DNA of 64,000 bases from an uncultured beta proteobacterium (GTDB lineage Bacteria; Pseudomonadota; Gammaproteobacteria; Burkholderiales; SG8-39), in assembly GCA_903859155.1 (NCBI GenBank), contig CAIOLO010000106.1, positions 1 through 64,000 of the forward strand. Reading direction: 5' to 3'. The position numbers were made by a program, and so were the translations under genes. Shown here in pieces: positions 44,773-53,475 of this stretch. Within the stretch, counting starts at the first letter, position 1, and each line of letters begins with the position of its first letter. The notes beneath the pieces were generated by a model, which ran no database searches, had not been told where the DNA came from, and saw nothing but the letters and a program-made list of their open reading frames with translations.

Positions 44773-47442
44773 TTACGCCAGCGCGCGTTGCACGATTTCA
44801 GCGACGTCCCGCGATAGGCCACTCGCATCGCGGATGCGCTCCAGCGCCGCGCGCGCATGCGTCTGGCGGCCGGCATCAAATTTCTTCCAGCGGTCGAAGG
44901 CGCGCGCAATGCGCGCGGCCACCTGCGGATTGAGGCGGTCGAGTTCGATGACCTTGTCCGCGCCGAAGGCGTAGCCCGAGCCGTCGGCCGCGTGGAAGCG
45001 CGCCAGGTTGGCGCAGAAACCGCGGATCAGCGCATAGACCTTGTTCGGATTGCGGATGTCGAAGGCCGGGTGCGAACACAGTCGCTTCACTTCGGCGAGC
45101 GTCGCGGGCAGGCGCGAACCGGACTGCACCATCAGCCATTTGTCGACCACCAGCGGTTCGTCCCGCCACTTCGCGTAGAAGGCATCCAGCGCGGCGGTGC
45201 GCTCCGGGCAGTTGAACTGGGCGAGGGTGGACAGCGCCGCCATGGCATCGGTCATGTTGTTGGCATGCTCGAACTGCGCCATGCACTGGCGGCGGATCTC
45301 AGGCAGGTCCAGTTCCATCAGGTAGCCCAGTGCCAGGTTGCGCAATGCACGCCGGCCGGCCGATTGCGCGTCGGGTGAATAGGATCCGCTGTCCGCCTGT
45401 GTGGAGCAGGTGGTGAGCAGTTTCTCGCGCAGCGCGTGCGCCAGCGCGCGCCGCAGGTGCACGCGCGCGGCCAGTATCGCCTCCGGATCGACCACTTCCA
45501 TCTGTTCGGCAAGGTAGGTCTCCGAGGGCAGCGAGAGGGCTTCGGCGGCAAACGCAGGATCGGCGCCGGCGTCGTCGAGTACTTTGCCGAAAGCGCGCAC
45601 CAGCGCGCCGGGCACCGCAGGCATCGAGTTCTTCCTGATCGCCGCGATATTCCTGACAAGCACCATCATCGCCAGCCGCTGCCCGGCCTCCCAGCGGTTG
45701 AAAGGGTCCGCGTCGTGCGCCATGAGGTGCGAGAGATCCGCTTCGCTGTAGCGATAGCGCAGGATCACCGGCGCGGAAAAATCGCGCAGCAGGGACGGCA
45801 CCGGCTGAGCCGCGACGTTGATGAAAACAAAGCGTTCACTGTCATTTTTCAGCGACAGCACGCGCGTGCCGCCGGCCGCGGCCGGCTCGCCTTTGAGTTG
45901 CAAGGGCAAATCGGCGCCGTCGGGTCCCACCAGGCCCAGCGCAAAGGGCATGTGATAGGCCGCCTTGGGCGGCGCGTCCTTCTGGCTCAACTCGTACTGG
46001 GTCGGCGGGCAGGATTGTGTCAGCGTCAGCGTGTAGCTTGCCGCTGCCGCGTCGTATTCGCCCTGCGCTTCGATCACCGGCGTGCCCGCCTGATGGTACC
46101 AGCGCTTGAACTGGGTGAGATCGGTGCCCGAGGCGTCCGCCATGGCCTGCGCGAATTCGTCGCAGGTTACGGCCTGGCCGTCGTGACGCGCGAAGTAAAG
46201 GTCCATGCCTTTGCGGAAGTCGGCCGCGCCGATCAGGGTGTGGATCATGCGCACCACCGCGGCACCCTTTTCGTACACCGTGGCGGTGTAGAAATTGCTG
46301 ATTTCGACATAGGAACTCGGGCGCACCGGATGCGCCATCGGGCCCGCGTCCTCGGGAAACTGCGCGACGCGCAAGGTACGCACTTCCTGGATGCGCTGCA
46401 CCGGGCGCGAATACATGTCGGCGCCGAACTCCTGGTCGCGGAACACCGTCAGGCCTTCCTTCAGGGAAAGCTGAAACCAGTCGCGGCAGGTGACGCGGTT
46501 GCCGGTCCAGTTGTGGAAATACTCGTGCGCCACCACCCGGTCGATGTTCAGGTAGTCGGTGTCGGTGGCCGTGTCCGGGCGCGCCAGGACATATTTTGTG
46601 TTGAAAATGTTGAGGCCCTTGTTCTCCATCGCGCCCATGTTGAAGTCGCCCACCGCGACGATCATGTACTGGTCCAGATCGAGTTCCAGTCCGAACATCG
46701 CCTCATCCCATTGCATCGCCTTCTTCAGGGCCTGCATCGCAAAGGCGCACTGGTCGAGCTTGCCCGGTTCGACATACACCGCAAGCCGCTTGTTCGCACC
46801 GGAGCGCGTGGTGAAGCCATCCTCGAGCACCTCGAGTTTCGCCGCCACCAGCGCGAACAGATAGCACGGCTTGGCGAAAGGGTCCTCCCAGCGCGCCCAG
46901 TGCCGGGTTGCGTCGCCGCTTTCCACTCCGCTCTCCACCAGGTTGCCGTTGGAGAGGAGATTCGGATAGCGCAGGCGATCGGCGCGCAGCGTCACGGTGT
47001 ATTTCGACATCACGTCCGGGCGGTCGGGAAACCAGGTGATGCGGCGGAAGCCCTCGGCCTCGCACTGGGTGAAAAAACCGTTTTTCGAGGCATACATGCC
47101 GCTCAGTTGCGTGTTGCTGCGCGGATCGATGCGGCTCACGGTTTCGAGGACGAAGCTATCGGGCACCTGCGGGATGAGGAGTTTTTTGTCCAGCAGCGAA
47201 TAGTCGCCGGCGGCCAGGGCACGGCCGTCAATCGTCGCCGATTCGAACCGCAGTTCTTCGCCATCCAGCGCCAGGGGCGCCGGCGCCGCGGCGTGCGCCG
47301 CCGGATTGCGCCGCACGCCCAGGCGCGCGCGCACCGTGGTGAAATCTTCCGCTATCGAGAAGTCCAGTTCCACCGTGTCGATGAGAAACGGCGGCGGTGC
47401 GTAGTCTTCGAGGCGAATGCTTTGCGGTACCGGATCACGCAT
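44773..47442 (-). CDS. pepN: aminopeptidase N
   Basis: The 889-residue M1 zinc aminopeptidase removes N-terminal residues from peptides in the cytoplasm. The substrate-binding GAMEN is in NMGAMENKGLNIFN, the zinc motif is H306-E307-x2-H310 in HEYFHNWTGN, and the third ligand E329 is 19 residues on in SLKEGLT. The C-terminal alpha-solenoid domain is complete (ends AEIVQRALA). The length fits the bacterial PepN type (870-900). No signal peptide is present. Confidence 0.96.
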   Translation of the reverse strand: MRDPVPQSIRLEDYAPPPFLIDTVELDFSIAEDFTTVRARLGVRRNPAAHAAAPAPLALDGEELRFESATIDGRALAAGDYSLLDKKLLIPQVPDSFVLETVSRIDPRSNTQLSGMYASKNGFFTQCEAEGFRRITWFPDRPDVMSKYTVTLRADRLRYPNLLSNGNLVESGVESGDATRHWARWEDPFAKPCYLFALVAAKLEVLEDGFTTRSGANKRLAVYVEPGKLDQCAFAMQALKKAMQWDEAMFGLELDLDQYMIVAVGDFNMGAMENKGLNIFNTKYVLARPDTATDTDYLNIDRVVAHEYFHNWTGNRVTCRDWFQLSLKEGLTVFRDQEFGADMYSRPVQRIQEVRTLRVAQFPEDAGPMAHPVRPSSYVEISNFYTATVYEKGAAVVRMIHTLIGAADFRKGMDLYFARHDGQAVTCDEFAQAMADASGTDLTQFKRWYHQAGTPVIEAQGEYDAAAASYTLTLTQSCPPTQYELSQKDAPPKAAYHMPFALGLVGPDGADLPLQLKGEPAAAGGTRVLSLKNDSERFVFINVAAQPVPSLLRDFSAPVILRYRYSEADLSHLMAHDADPFNRWEAGQRLAMMVLVRNIAAIRKNSMPAVPGALVRAFGKVLDDAGADPAFAAEALSLPSETYLAEQMEVVDPEAILAARVHLRRALAHALREKLLTTCSTQADSGSYSPDAQSAGRRALRNLALGYLMELDLPEIRRQCMAQFEHANNMTDAMAALSTLAQFNCPERTAALDAFYAKWRDEPLVVDKWLMVQSGSRLPATLAEVKRLCSHPAFDIRNPNKVYALIRGFCANLARFHAADGSGYAFGADKVIELDRLNPQVAARIARAFDRWKKFDAGRQTHARAALERIRDASGLSRDVAEIVQRALA

Positions 47443-47503
47443 GGGAAAGGTTCCTTACCATCGGGCCGTCTCCCGGCGGGAGAAGGGTATTCAGTTGCGG
47501 GCC

Positions 47504-49303
47504 TCAGTCATCATCGCGCGGCAATCCGGTGAGCAGCGCGCCCTTGCGGCGCTTGTCGCCATTGCCGTTCTGCGGGCGCGTGGCGTATTCGTGCAGACGC
47601 GATTCGTGGGGCTCCAGCGGACGGTTTTGGCTGGCCACGGGCTGGCCGCGCGAGGTCATCGGACCCTGCAGTACGGGAGCGGGCCGCGGCCAGCGCGACT
47701 GGCCGCGGCGAGAATCGTTGCGCTCGCCGCCGCCGTTGTTTCCCCGGCTGGCATTGCCGACCGGGTAATCGGCGCGATTGCCGTCGATGCGGCGGTCGAT
47801 GTCCTCGTCGTTGCTGAAATCATCGGCGCGGGGCGCAGCGCCCAATGCCGCGGATTCGTTGGGAGCGCGCTGCGCCTGTCTGGAAGGCCCCGACCCGGGC
47901 GCCTCGCCTGACTGCCCTTGCGGGCGGCGCGAATTGCCACGCGGCCCCGCGGGCCGGCGGCTAGTGTTGCGCGGTTCGTCCGCCCCGCTGGGCTGGTCCT
48001 GCTGCCGGGCCTCGGGTGTGCGCCCGCGTTGATCTTCTGTGCGGGCGTTGTTGCTCCCCTGGGGACGGCCGTTGCGTTTTGCATCCGCGCCGCGGCCGTG
48101 CACCAGATCGGGGTCGAAGCGCGCGGTCTCGTAGCCGGGGCCGGGCTCGAAGCCCTCGATGATTTTCTTCTCGATTTGTCGCTTCATCAGTTTTTCGATG
48201 GCGGCGAGCAATTCCCTTTCCTCGCCGCATACCAGCGCCACCGCCTCGCCGTTGCTGCCGGCGCGTCCGGTGCGGCCGATGCGGTGCACATAGTCTTCGG
48301 GCACATTGGGCAGGTCGTAATTGACCACGTGCGGCAGGCCTTCGATGTCCAGGCCGCGCGCGGCGATATCGGTGGCCACCAGCACGCGCAATTCGCCATC
48401 CTTGAAGCGTTTCAGGGCGCGGGTGCGCGCGCCCTGGCTCTTGTTGCCGTGAATGGCGTCGGCTTCGATGCCGTCATTGGTGAGTTGTTCGGCAAGGCGG
48501 TTCGCGCCATGCTTGGTGCGCGAGAACACCAGCACCTGGCGCCAGTCGCCCGACTTGATGAGGTGGCACAGCAGCGCGCGGCGGCGATCCCGGTCGACCG
48601 GGTGCGCCACCTGCGCTATCAATTCGACGGGAGTGTTGCGCGGCGCGACTTCCACCGCGGCCGGGTCGTGAAGAATGGTTCCCGCGAGCTGGCGGATCTC
48701 GTCGGAGAAGGTGGCTGAGAACAGCAGGTTCTGGCGCGCAGAGGGCAGCAGCGCCAGCACGCGGCGGATGTCGTGGATGAAGCCCATGTCGAGCATGCGG
48801 TCGGCTTCATCCAATACCAGCGTGCCGATGCCGCCCAGGTCGATGGTTTTCTCCCCGGCGTGGTCGAGCAGGCGTCCCGGCGTGGCGACGACGATGTCGA
48901 CACCGCGCGCGAGTTCGTCGATCTGGTTGTTCATGCTGACGCCGCCGAAAATCACTGCCGAACGCAGCGCCAGGTGGCGTCCGTAGTCGCGCACGGCCGC
49001 CTGCACCTGTGCGGCCAGTTCGCGCGTGGGCACCAGCACCAGAACGCGCGGCCGCCGCGGGGCATCCTGCTGCCCCTCTTGCGCCAGCGCAGGCGCCGTC
49101 CCCGCCGCCAGGCGCTGCAGGATGGGCAGGGTGAAGCCGGCGGTCTTGCCCGTGCCGGTCTGTGCCGCGGCGAGAACGTCGCGACCGGCGAGAATCAGCG
49201 GAATCGCCTGTTTCTGGACGGGGGTGGGTTCGGTGTATCCCTGCTCCGAGATAGCGCGGAGCAACTCGGCCGACAGGCCGAGGTTTTCAAACGATGTCGT
49301 AAT
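47504..49303 (-). CDS. rhlE: DEAD-box RNA helicase, RhlE type
   Basis: The helicase remodels RNA in ribosome assembly or decay. It has the Q motif [10 protein letters not shown], Walker [14 protein letters not shown] in [17 protein letters not shown] in LFSATF and [10 protein letters not shown]. After about residue 395 comes a 200-residue disordered tail rich in Arg, Asn, Gly and Pro ([17 protein letters not shown]), likely for RNA contact. The family N-terminus is SFENLGLS; the matching start is an ATT at 49303 with GGGAGA 5-6 bases upstream. A TTG at 49363 would add 20 residues unlike the family. Confidence 0.93.
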   Translation of the reverse strand: MTTSFENLGLSAELLRAISEQGYTEPTPVQKQAIPLILAGRDVLAAAQTGTGKTAGFTLPILQRLAAGTAPALAQEGQQDAPRRPRVLVLVPTRELAAQVQAAVRDYGRHLALRSAVIFGGVSMNNQIDELARGVDIVVATPGRLLDHAGEKTIDLGGIGTLVLDEADRMLDMGFIHDIRRVLALLPSARQNLLFSATFSDEIRQLAGTILHDPAAVEVAPRNTPVELIAQVAHPVDRDRRRALLCHLIKSGDWRQVLVFSRTKHGANRLAEQLTNDGIEADAIHGNKSQGARTRALKRFKDGELRVLVATDIAARGLDIEGLPHVVNYDLPNVPEDYVHRIGRTGRAGSNGEAVALVCGEERELLAAIEKLMKRQIEKKIIEGFEPGPGYETARFDPDLVHGRGADAKRNGRPQGSNNARTEDQRGRTPEARQQDQPSGADEPRNTSRRPAGPRGNSRRPQGQSGEAPGSGPSRQAQRAPNESAALGAAPRADDFSNDEDIDRRIDGNRADYPVGNASRGNNGGGERNDSRRGQSRWPRPAPVLQGPMTSRGQPVASQNRPLEPHESRLHEYATRPQNGNGDKRRKGALLTGLPRDDD

Positions 49304-49473
49304 GGTGTTCTCCCGAGATCGGCCTGGGAAGGTCAATCCTTCCGCCGGTGCAGGCAGATGCAATGCTTCTCGAAAGTTCGGGAGCCCAAAAGGGTTCCGC
49401 GAAGGGTCTGCAACGCTAACCGGATGAGGCGATACGCAAACCCGGCGCGAATATACACCAGAAAAACTCTGGA

Positions 49474-49755
49474 TTACTTTTTATCCCAGTTCGCCAGGTC
49501 GTCGAGTTGCATCTCGTAGCCGACGTTCTTGGGGCCGAGCGCGGCCAGGGACGCCTGCTTTTCCTTGAAATAGATATCGGCAAGCTCGATGCTCAGCTTG
49601 GCGAGCGTGGTCGCGTCAGGTTTGACGCTGGCGGTGTTTTCAACGCGCATGAAGGCGCGCCCGATCAGCTCGACATAGATGATTTCGGCCAGGTCCGGGC
49701 CGGAGCCCGCCTTGGAGTTGGAAGGTTGTGGGAGGGGTGCCGCCTCTTCGCTCAT
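49474..49755 (-). CDS. conserved small hypothetical protein
   Basis: The 93-residue protein has an acidic, Pro-rich N-terminus, then two helices ([20 protein letters not shown] and [21 protein letters not shown]), and ends [10 protein letters not shown]. No signal peptide or membrane segment is seen. It lies 170 bases upstream of the helicase start on the same strand and is divergent from the DHA2 carrier. I do not recognise a family. Confidence 0.7.
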   Translation of the reverse strand: MSEEAAPLPQPSNSKAGSGPDLAEIIYVELIGRAFMRVENTASVKPDATTLAKLSIELADIYFKEKQASLAALGPKNVGYEMQLDDLANWDKK

Positions 49756-49919
49756 GATCGTGGCCTTCGGAATGTGAGCGTTGATGGTACTGCAAGTACC
49801 GAGTTGGTGAGGTTGCGTTTGCGCAGAACCGTTGCCAATGAGGAGAATCCCGCGCCATCGGCGTTCAAAGCCGGGGCGCTACGTTACTATTGCCGCCTGA
49901 GCCTTTTTGCCCTGCACGC

Positions 49920-51332
49920 ATGCCTCGCGCCATTCTTATTCCGCTGATCGTCGCCTGCGCCCTGTTCATGGAAAACATGGATTCGACGGTGCTCGCCACG
50001 GCGCTGCCCGCGATTGCCGCATCGCTGGGCGAAAATCCGCTCGCCCTGAAACTTGCCATCACCTCCTATCTCATCAGCCTTGCGATATTCATACCCATCA
50101 GCGGCTGGGTGGCCGACCGTTTCGGCGCGCGCACCGTGTTTGCCGCGGCGATGGTGACCTTCATGGCGGGCTCCCTGTGGTGCGCGTTCTCGGGATCCTT
50201 GACCGAGTTTGTGCTGGCGCGCTTTTTCCAGGGGATGGGCGGGGCGATGATGGTGCCGGTGGGCCGGCTGATCCTGATGAGGTCGGTGCCCAAATCCGGC
50301 ATCGTCAAGGCGATGAGCTACCTCACCATGCCGGCCATGCTCGGGCCGATACTCGGGCCGCCGCTGGGCGGGATGATCACCCAGTATTTCAACTGGCGCG
50401 GCATCTTCCTGATCAATGTGCCGGTGAGCATCCTGGGGCTGATTCTGATTTTCGTCTACATCCCCAATCTTCGCGAAGCGGAGGTTCCGGCGCTGGACGG
50501 CCGCGGCCTGGTGTACTCGGGCCTGGGTTTGTCGACCATCCTGCTGGGGTTGTCCGCGCTGGGGGGGCATTTGCTGCCGGGTGCGGCGATTGTCGGCTGC
50601 ATGCTGGTGGGGTGCCTTTCGCTGTACGCTTACTGGCGTCATGCGCGGGTCACGCCGCACCCGGTTCTGCGTCTCGATCTGCTGCGCCTTGCGTCGTTCC
50701 GCGCCGGCGTGGTGGGCGGCACCCTGTTTCGCATCGGCACCGGCACGCTGCCCTTTCTGTTGCCGCTGATGCTGCAATTGGGCTTCGGTTTGAGCCCGGT
50801 GGAATCCGGGCTCATCACCTGTTTCACCGCGATCGGCGCGCTGTCGATACGCACGCTGACCGTATTCATTCTGAGGAAAACCGGCTTTCGCCGCGTGCTC
50901 ACCTGGAACGCCATCGGCTCATCGCTGGTGCTGGTAGGCTTCGGGCTCTTCACCGCTCAGACCTCGCATGCTTTCATCGCCGTGGTGCTGATGCTCACCG
51001 GTTGTTTCCGCGCGCTGCAGTTCACCTGCACCAACACCATCGCCTACGCCGACATCAACCGTGAAAACATGGGCAACGCCACCAGTTTTGCCAGCATGGC
51101 GCAGCGCATCTCGCAGAGCGTGGGCGTGGCGGTGGGCGCCTATGCGCTGGAACTCGCCAGCGTCTTGCAGGGGCATGCGACCATTGTGGCGGAAGATTTT
51201 CTGCCGGCATTTGCCGTCGCGTCCCTGCTATCGTTGTCGTCGCTCTATTTCTACCGGCAGCTCAGCCCTGAAGCGGGCGCTGAAATGTCGGGCCACGGCA
51301 GGCACAAAATGGGGAAGAAAACCGATGAGTGA
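49920..51332 (+). CDS. DHA2-family MFS efflux transporter (14 membrane segments)
   Basis: The 470-residue protein starts with the motif MENMDSTVLATALPAIA of the DHA2/EmrB group, has the GWVADRFGARTVF loop and about 14 hydrophobic segments. It would export drugs or metabolites with protons. No EmrA-like adaptor gene is adjacent. ATG 49920 was chosen; an in-frame TTG at 49890 adds only a hydrophilic leader. The stop overlaps the ATG of the FecR-domain gene by 8 bases, so the two are coupled. Confidence 0.9.
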   Translation: MPRAILIPLIVACALFMENMDSTVLATALPAIAASLGENPLALKLAITSYLISLAIFIPISGWVADRFGARTVFAAAMVTFMAGSLWCAFSGSLTEFVLARFFQGMGGAMMVPVGRLILMRSVPKSGIVKAMSYLTMPAMLGPILGPPLGGMITQYFNWRGIFLINVPVSILGLILIFVYIPNLREAEVPALDGRGLVYSGLGLSTILLGLSALGGHLLPGAAIVGCMLVGCLSLYAYWRHARVTPHPVLRLDLLRLASFRAGVVGGTLFRIGTGTLPFLLPLMLQLGFGLSPVESGLITCFTAIGALSIRTLTVFILRKTGFRRVLTWNAIGSSLVLVGFGLFTAQTSHAFIAVVLMLTGCFRALQFTCTNTIAYADINRENMGNATSFASMAQRISQSVGVAVGAYALELASVLQGHATIVAEDFLPAFAVASLLSLSSLYFYRQLSPEAGAEMSGHGRHKMGKKTDE

Positions 51333-52008
51333 GATTTCTCCGCAGAACCCACAGCGCCGCCTCGTCCTAAAAACCGTCACCGCGTCCGCCATCGCCATGG
51401 GCTTGGTCAGCCTGCGCGAGGCGCTGGCGCAGGGCGGCATCCCACCGGGCCTGTATCGCGTGCAGGGCAGGGTGAGCGTCAACGGCAAGCCGGCGAAGCG
51501 CGGGCAGGTGATCAATCCCGGCGATCGCGTCGAGACCGGCTCGCGCAGCCAGGCGGTATTCGTCATCGGGCAGGACGCGTTCATTCTGCGCGCCCTGGGG
51601 CGTGTGGAAACCTCGGGGAGCGGTGCTTTTGCCGACGTGCTGCGCCTGGCCACCGGCAAGCTCCTGTCGGTGTTCTCCGCCGGCCCGCGTCGCATCGAAA
51701 CCCCGACCGCGACGATCGGCATTCGCGGCACCGGCCTCTACCTTGAATCCGGGGCGAAGCGCACCTACGTCTGCACCTGCTACGGAACGGTGGAAGTGGC
51801 GCCGCGCGACCTGCCGAAGATGACCGAGACCATCACCACGACGCACCACGAACAGCCGCGCTACGTCTACGCCGACAGCGCGATGCCCGAGGACAGGATG
51901 ATGCCCAGGGCGCCGGTCATCAACCACACCGACGCCGAACTGATCCTGCTCGAATCGCTGGTGGGGCGCGAGCCGCCATTCGTAGGCAAGGGTGCGCCGC
52001 CGTATTAG
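51325..52008 (+). CDS. exported FecR-domain protein
   Basis: The 227-residue product begins with a twin-Arg signal (QRRLVLKTVTASAIAMGLVSL, cut near ALAQG). A FecR-like beta domain follows (about 45-140: RVSVNGKPAKRGQVINPGDRVETG and TPTATIGIRGTGLY). In classical systems FecR is a membrane anti-sigma regulator; this one has no N-terminal cytoplasmic domain and no sigma factor gene is nearby, so it is probably a stand-alone periplasmic protein. A YVCTCYG segment (C-x-C) may bind metal. It overlaps the DHA2 gene by 8 bases. Confidence 0.8.
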   Translation: MSEISPQNPQRRLVLKTVTASAIAMGLVSLREALAQGGIPPGLYRVQGRVSVNGKPAKRGQVINPGDRVETGSRSQAVFVIGQDAFILRALGRVETSGSGAFADVLRLATGKLLSVFSAGPRRIETPTATIGIRGTGLYLESGAKRTYVCTCYGTVEVAPRDLPKMTETITTTHHEQPRYVYADSAMPEDRMMPRAPVINHTDAELILLESLVGREPPFVGKGAPPY

Positions 52009-52290
52009 GTTGCGCGGTCAACTGATCGCGGCATCTGCTGCCGGGGGTTAAACCGCCCCGGGGCCTGAATCGAATTCTCAGCGCAGGCGCATCTCACGGG
52101 AAATGCCCCGTTATCAGCTTTTTCGCCCGTTTTGCCCTCGGCCGGATTTGGCCTCCCCGGTGAGGCCTTTCCCATGCGCTTCAGCTGAGTGCTCACGGGC
52201 ATTGTTTTCCAAATAATTCACAGTTCTGCCACACCCCGCATTGGGCCGCCGCGTTTAATACGACGTCCCAACCAAGCGGAGTTAGCAACG

Positions 52291-53466
52291 ATGAAAGCCA
52301 TGATTCTGGCCGCCGGCCGCGGCACCCGGGTTCGTCCCCTGACCGAAACCCTGCCCAAACCGATGGTCCCGATCATCCATAAACCGGTGATGGAGATGCT
52401 GGTCGAACACCTGCGCAATCATGGCTTCGGACAGATCATGGTGAACACCAGTTACCTCGCGCCGCAGATCGAAAACTATTTCCGCGACGGGCACCAGTTT
52501 GGCGTGCGCATGGCATATTCCTTCGAAGGCACCGTTGAAAATGGCGAGATCATCGACCAGCCCCTGGGGTCGGCGGGTGCGCTGCAGAAGATCCAGTGTC
52601 ATTCGGGATTCTTCGACGACGCCTTTGTGGTGGTTTGCGGCGATGCGGTTGTCGACCTCGACCTGAGCAGAATGCTGGCGTTTCACCGCGCCAGGAAATC
52701 CATCGCCACTGTCGCACTGAAAAAGGTTCCCAGAAAGGAACTGGTCAATTACGGTGTCGCGGTGCTCGACGATGCGCAGCGCATACAGCAATTCCAGGAA
52801 AAGCCCGCTACCGGCACCGAACTCAGCGATCTGGCCAACACCGGCATTTACATCTTTTCACCGCAAATCTTCGAATGGATCCCCAAAAACGCGGTCTATG
52901 ACATAGGCGGTCAACTCTTGCCCGCGTTGGCTGCCGCCGGAGCAGCCATTCACGGTGTCGAACTTGCGTTCAACTGGTTCGATATCGGCCGGCTGCGCGA
53001 TTACTACCAGGTCGTCATGCAGGCCTTGCGCGGCGAGGCGCCCCCCTACGAGTTGCCGGGCGAAAAACCGCGCGCCGGCATCTGGGTCGGGCCCAATGTG
53101 CGGGTAAATTTCGACCGCATCAAAATTCACGGACCGGTCTTCATCGGCGGCAGCGCCAGCATCGGCGATGACTGCGTCATCATCGGGCCGGCGTTCATCG
53201 GCGCCAACGCCTTGATCGAGGCCGGCGCCCATGTCAGCGCTTCGGTGATCATGGATCACACGCGGGTGAGCGGATTTGCCGCCTACGACCGGAAGGTGGT
53301 CGGGCCGAATTTCTGCTTCGATCCGGACGGTACGGTTCTCGACGGCAGCAATACCGATATCAGCTGGCTGTTCTCGGATGCGCGCAGTCCCATAGCGGCG
53401 CTCAACGAGGCTCAGCATCTGGTCAAAGCGCAGAGCCTGAGGGCGGGCTCCGCCCTGTTTGCGTAG
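52291..53466 (+). CDS. NDP-sugar pyrophosphorylase (nucleotidyltransferase with left-handed helix)
   Basis: The 391-residue enzyme makes an activated sugar from NTP and sugar-1-phosphate. The N-terminal signature AAGRGTRVRPLTETLPKPM (8-26) with the catalytic Lys and the metal Asp in VVCGDAVVDL are intact. Residues about 260-350 form hexapeptide repeats (GPVFIGGSASIGDDCVIIG), a left-handed beta-helix. This architecture fits mannose-1-phosphate guanylyl- or glucose-1-phosphate-type transferases; the nucleotide and sugar cannot be fixed. It is the first sugar gene of the exopolysaccharide locus, and the Wzc-like gene follows 9 bases later. Confidence 0.88.
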   Translation: MKAMILAAGRGTRVRPLTETLPKPMVPIIHKPVMEMLVEHLRNHGFGQIMVNTSYLAPQIENYFRDGHQFGVRMAYSFEGTVENGEIIDQPLGSAGALQKIQCHSGFFDDAFVVVCGDAVVDLDLSRMLAFHRARKSIATVALKKVPRKELVNYGVAVLDDAQRIQQFQEKPATGTELSDLANTGIYIFSPQIFEWIPKNAVYDIGGQLLPALAAAGAAIHGVELAFNWFDIGRLRDYYQVVMQALRGEAPPYELPGEKPRAGIWVGPNVRVNFDRIKIHGPVFIGGSASIGDDCVIIGPAFIGANALIEAGAHVSASVIMDHTRVSGFAAYDRKVVGPNFCFDPDGTVLDGSNTDISWLFSDARSPIAALNEAQHLVKAQSLRAGSALFA

Positions 53467-53475
53467 CAGGCAGCC

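Noticed and set aside
45436-47532. 698-codon open frame antisense to pepN
   Set aside because: pepN has full zinc-peptidase motifs; the opposite frame lacks any and is explained by high third-position GC.
51325-52008. Anti-sigma factor role for the FecR-domain protein
   Set aside because: No cytoplasmic domain, no membrane anchor beyond the signal and no adjacent sigma factor gene.
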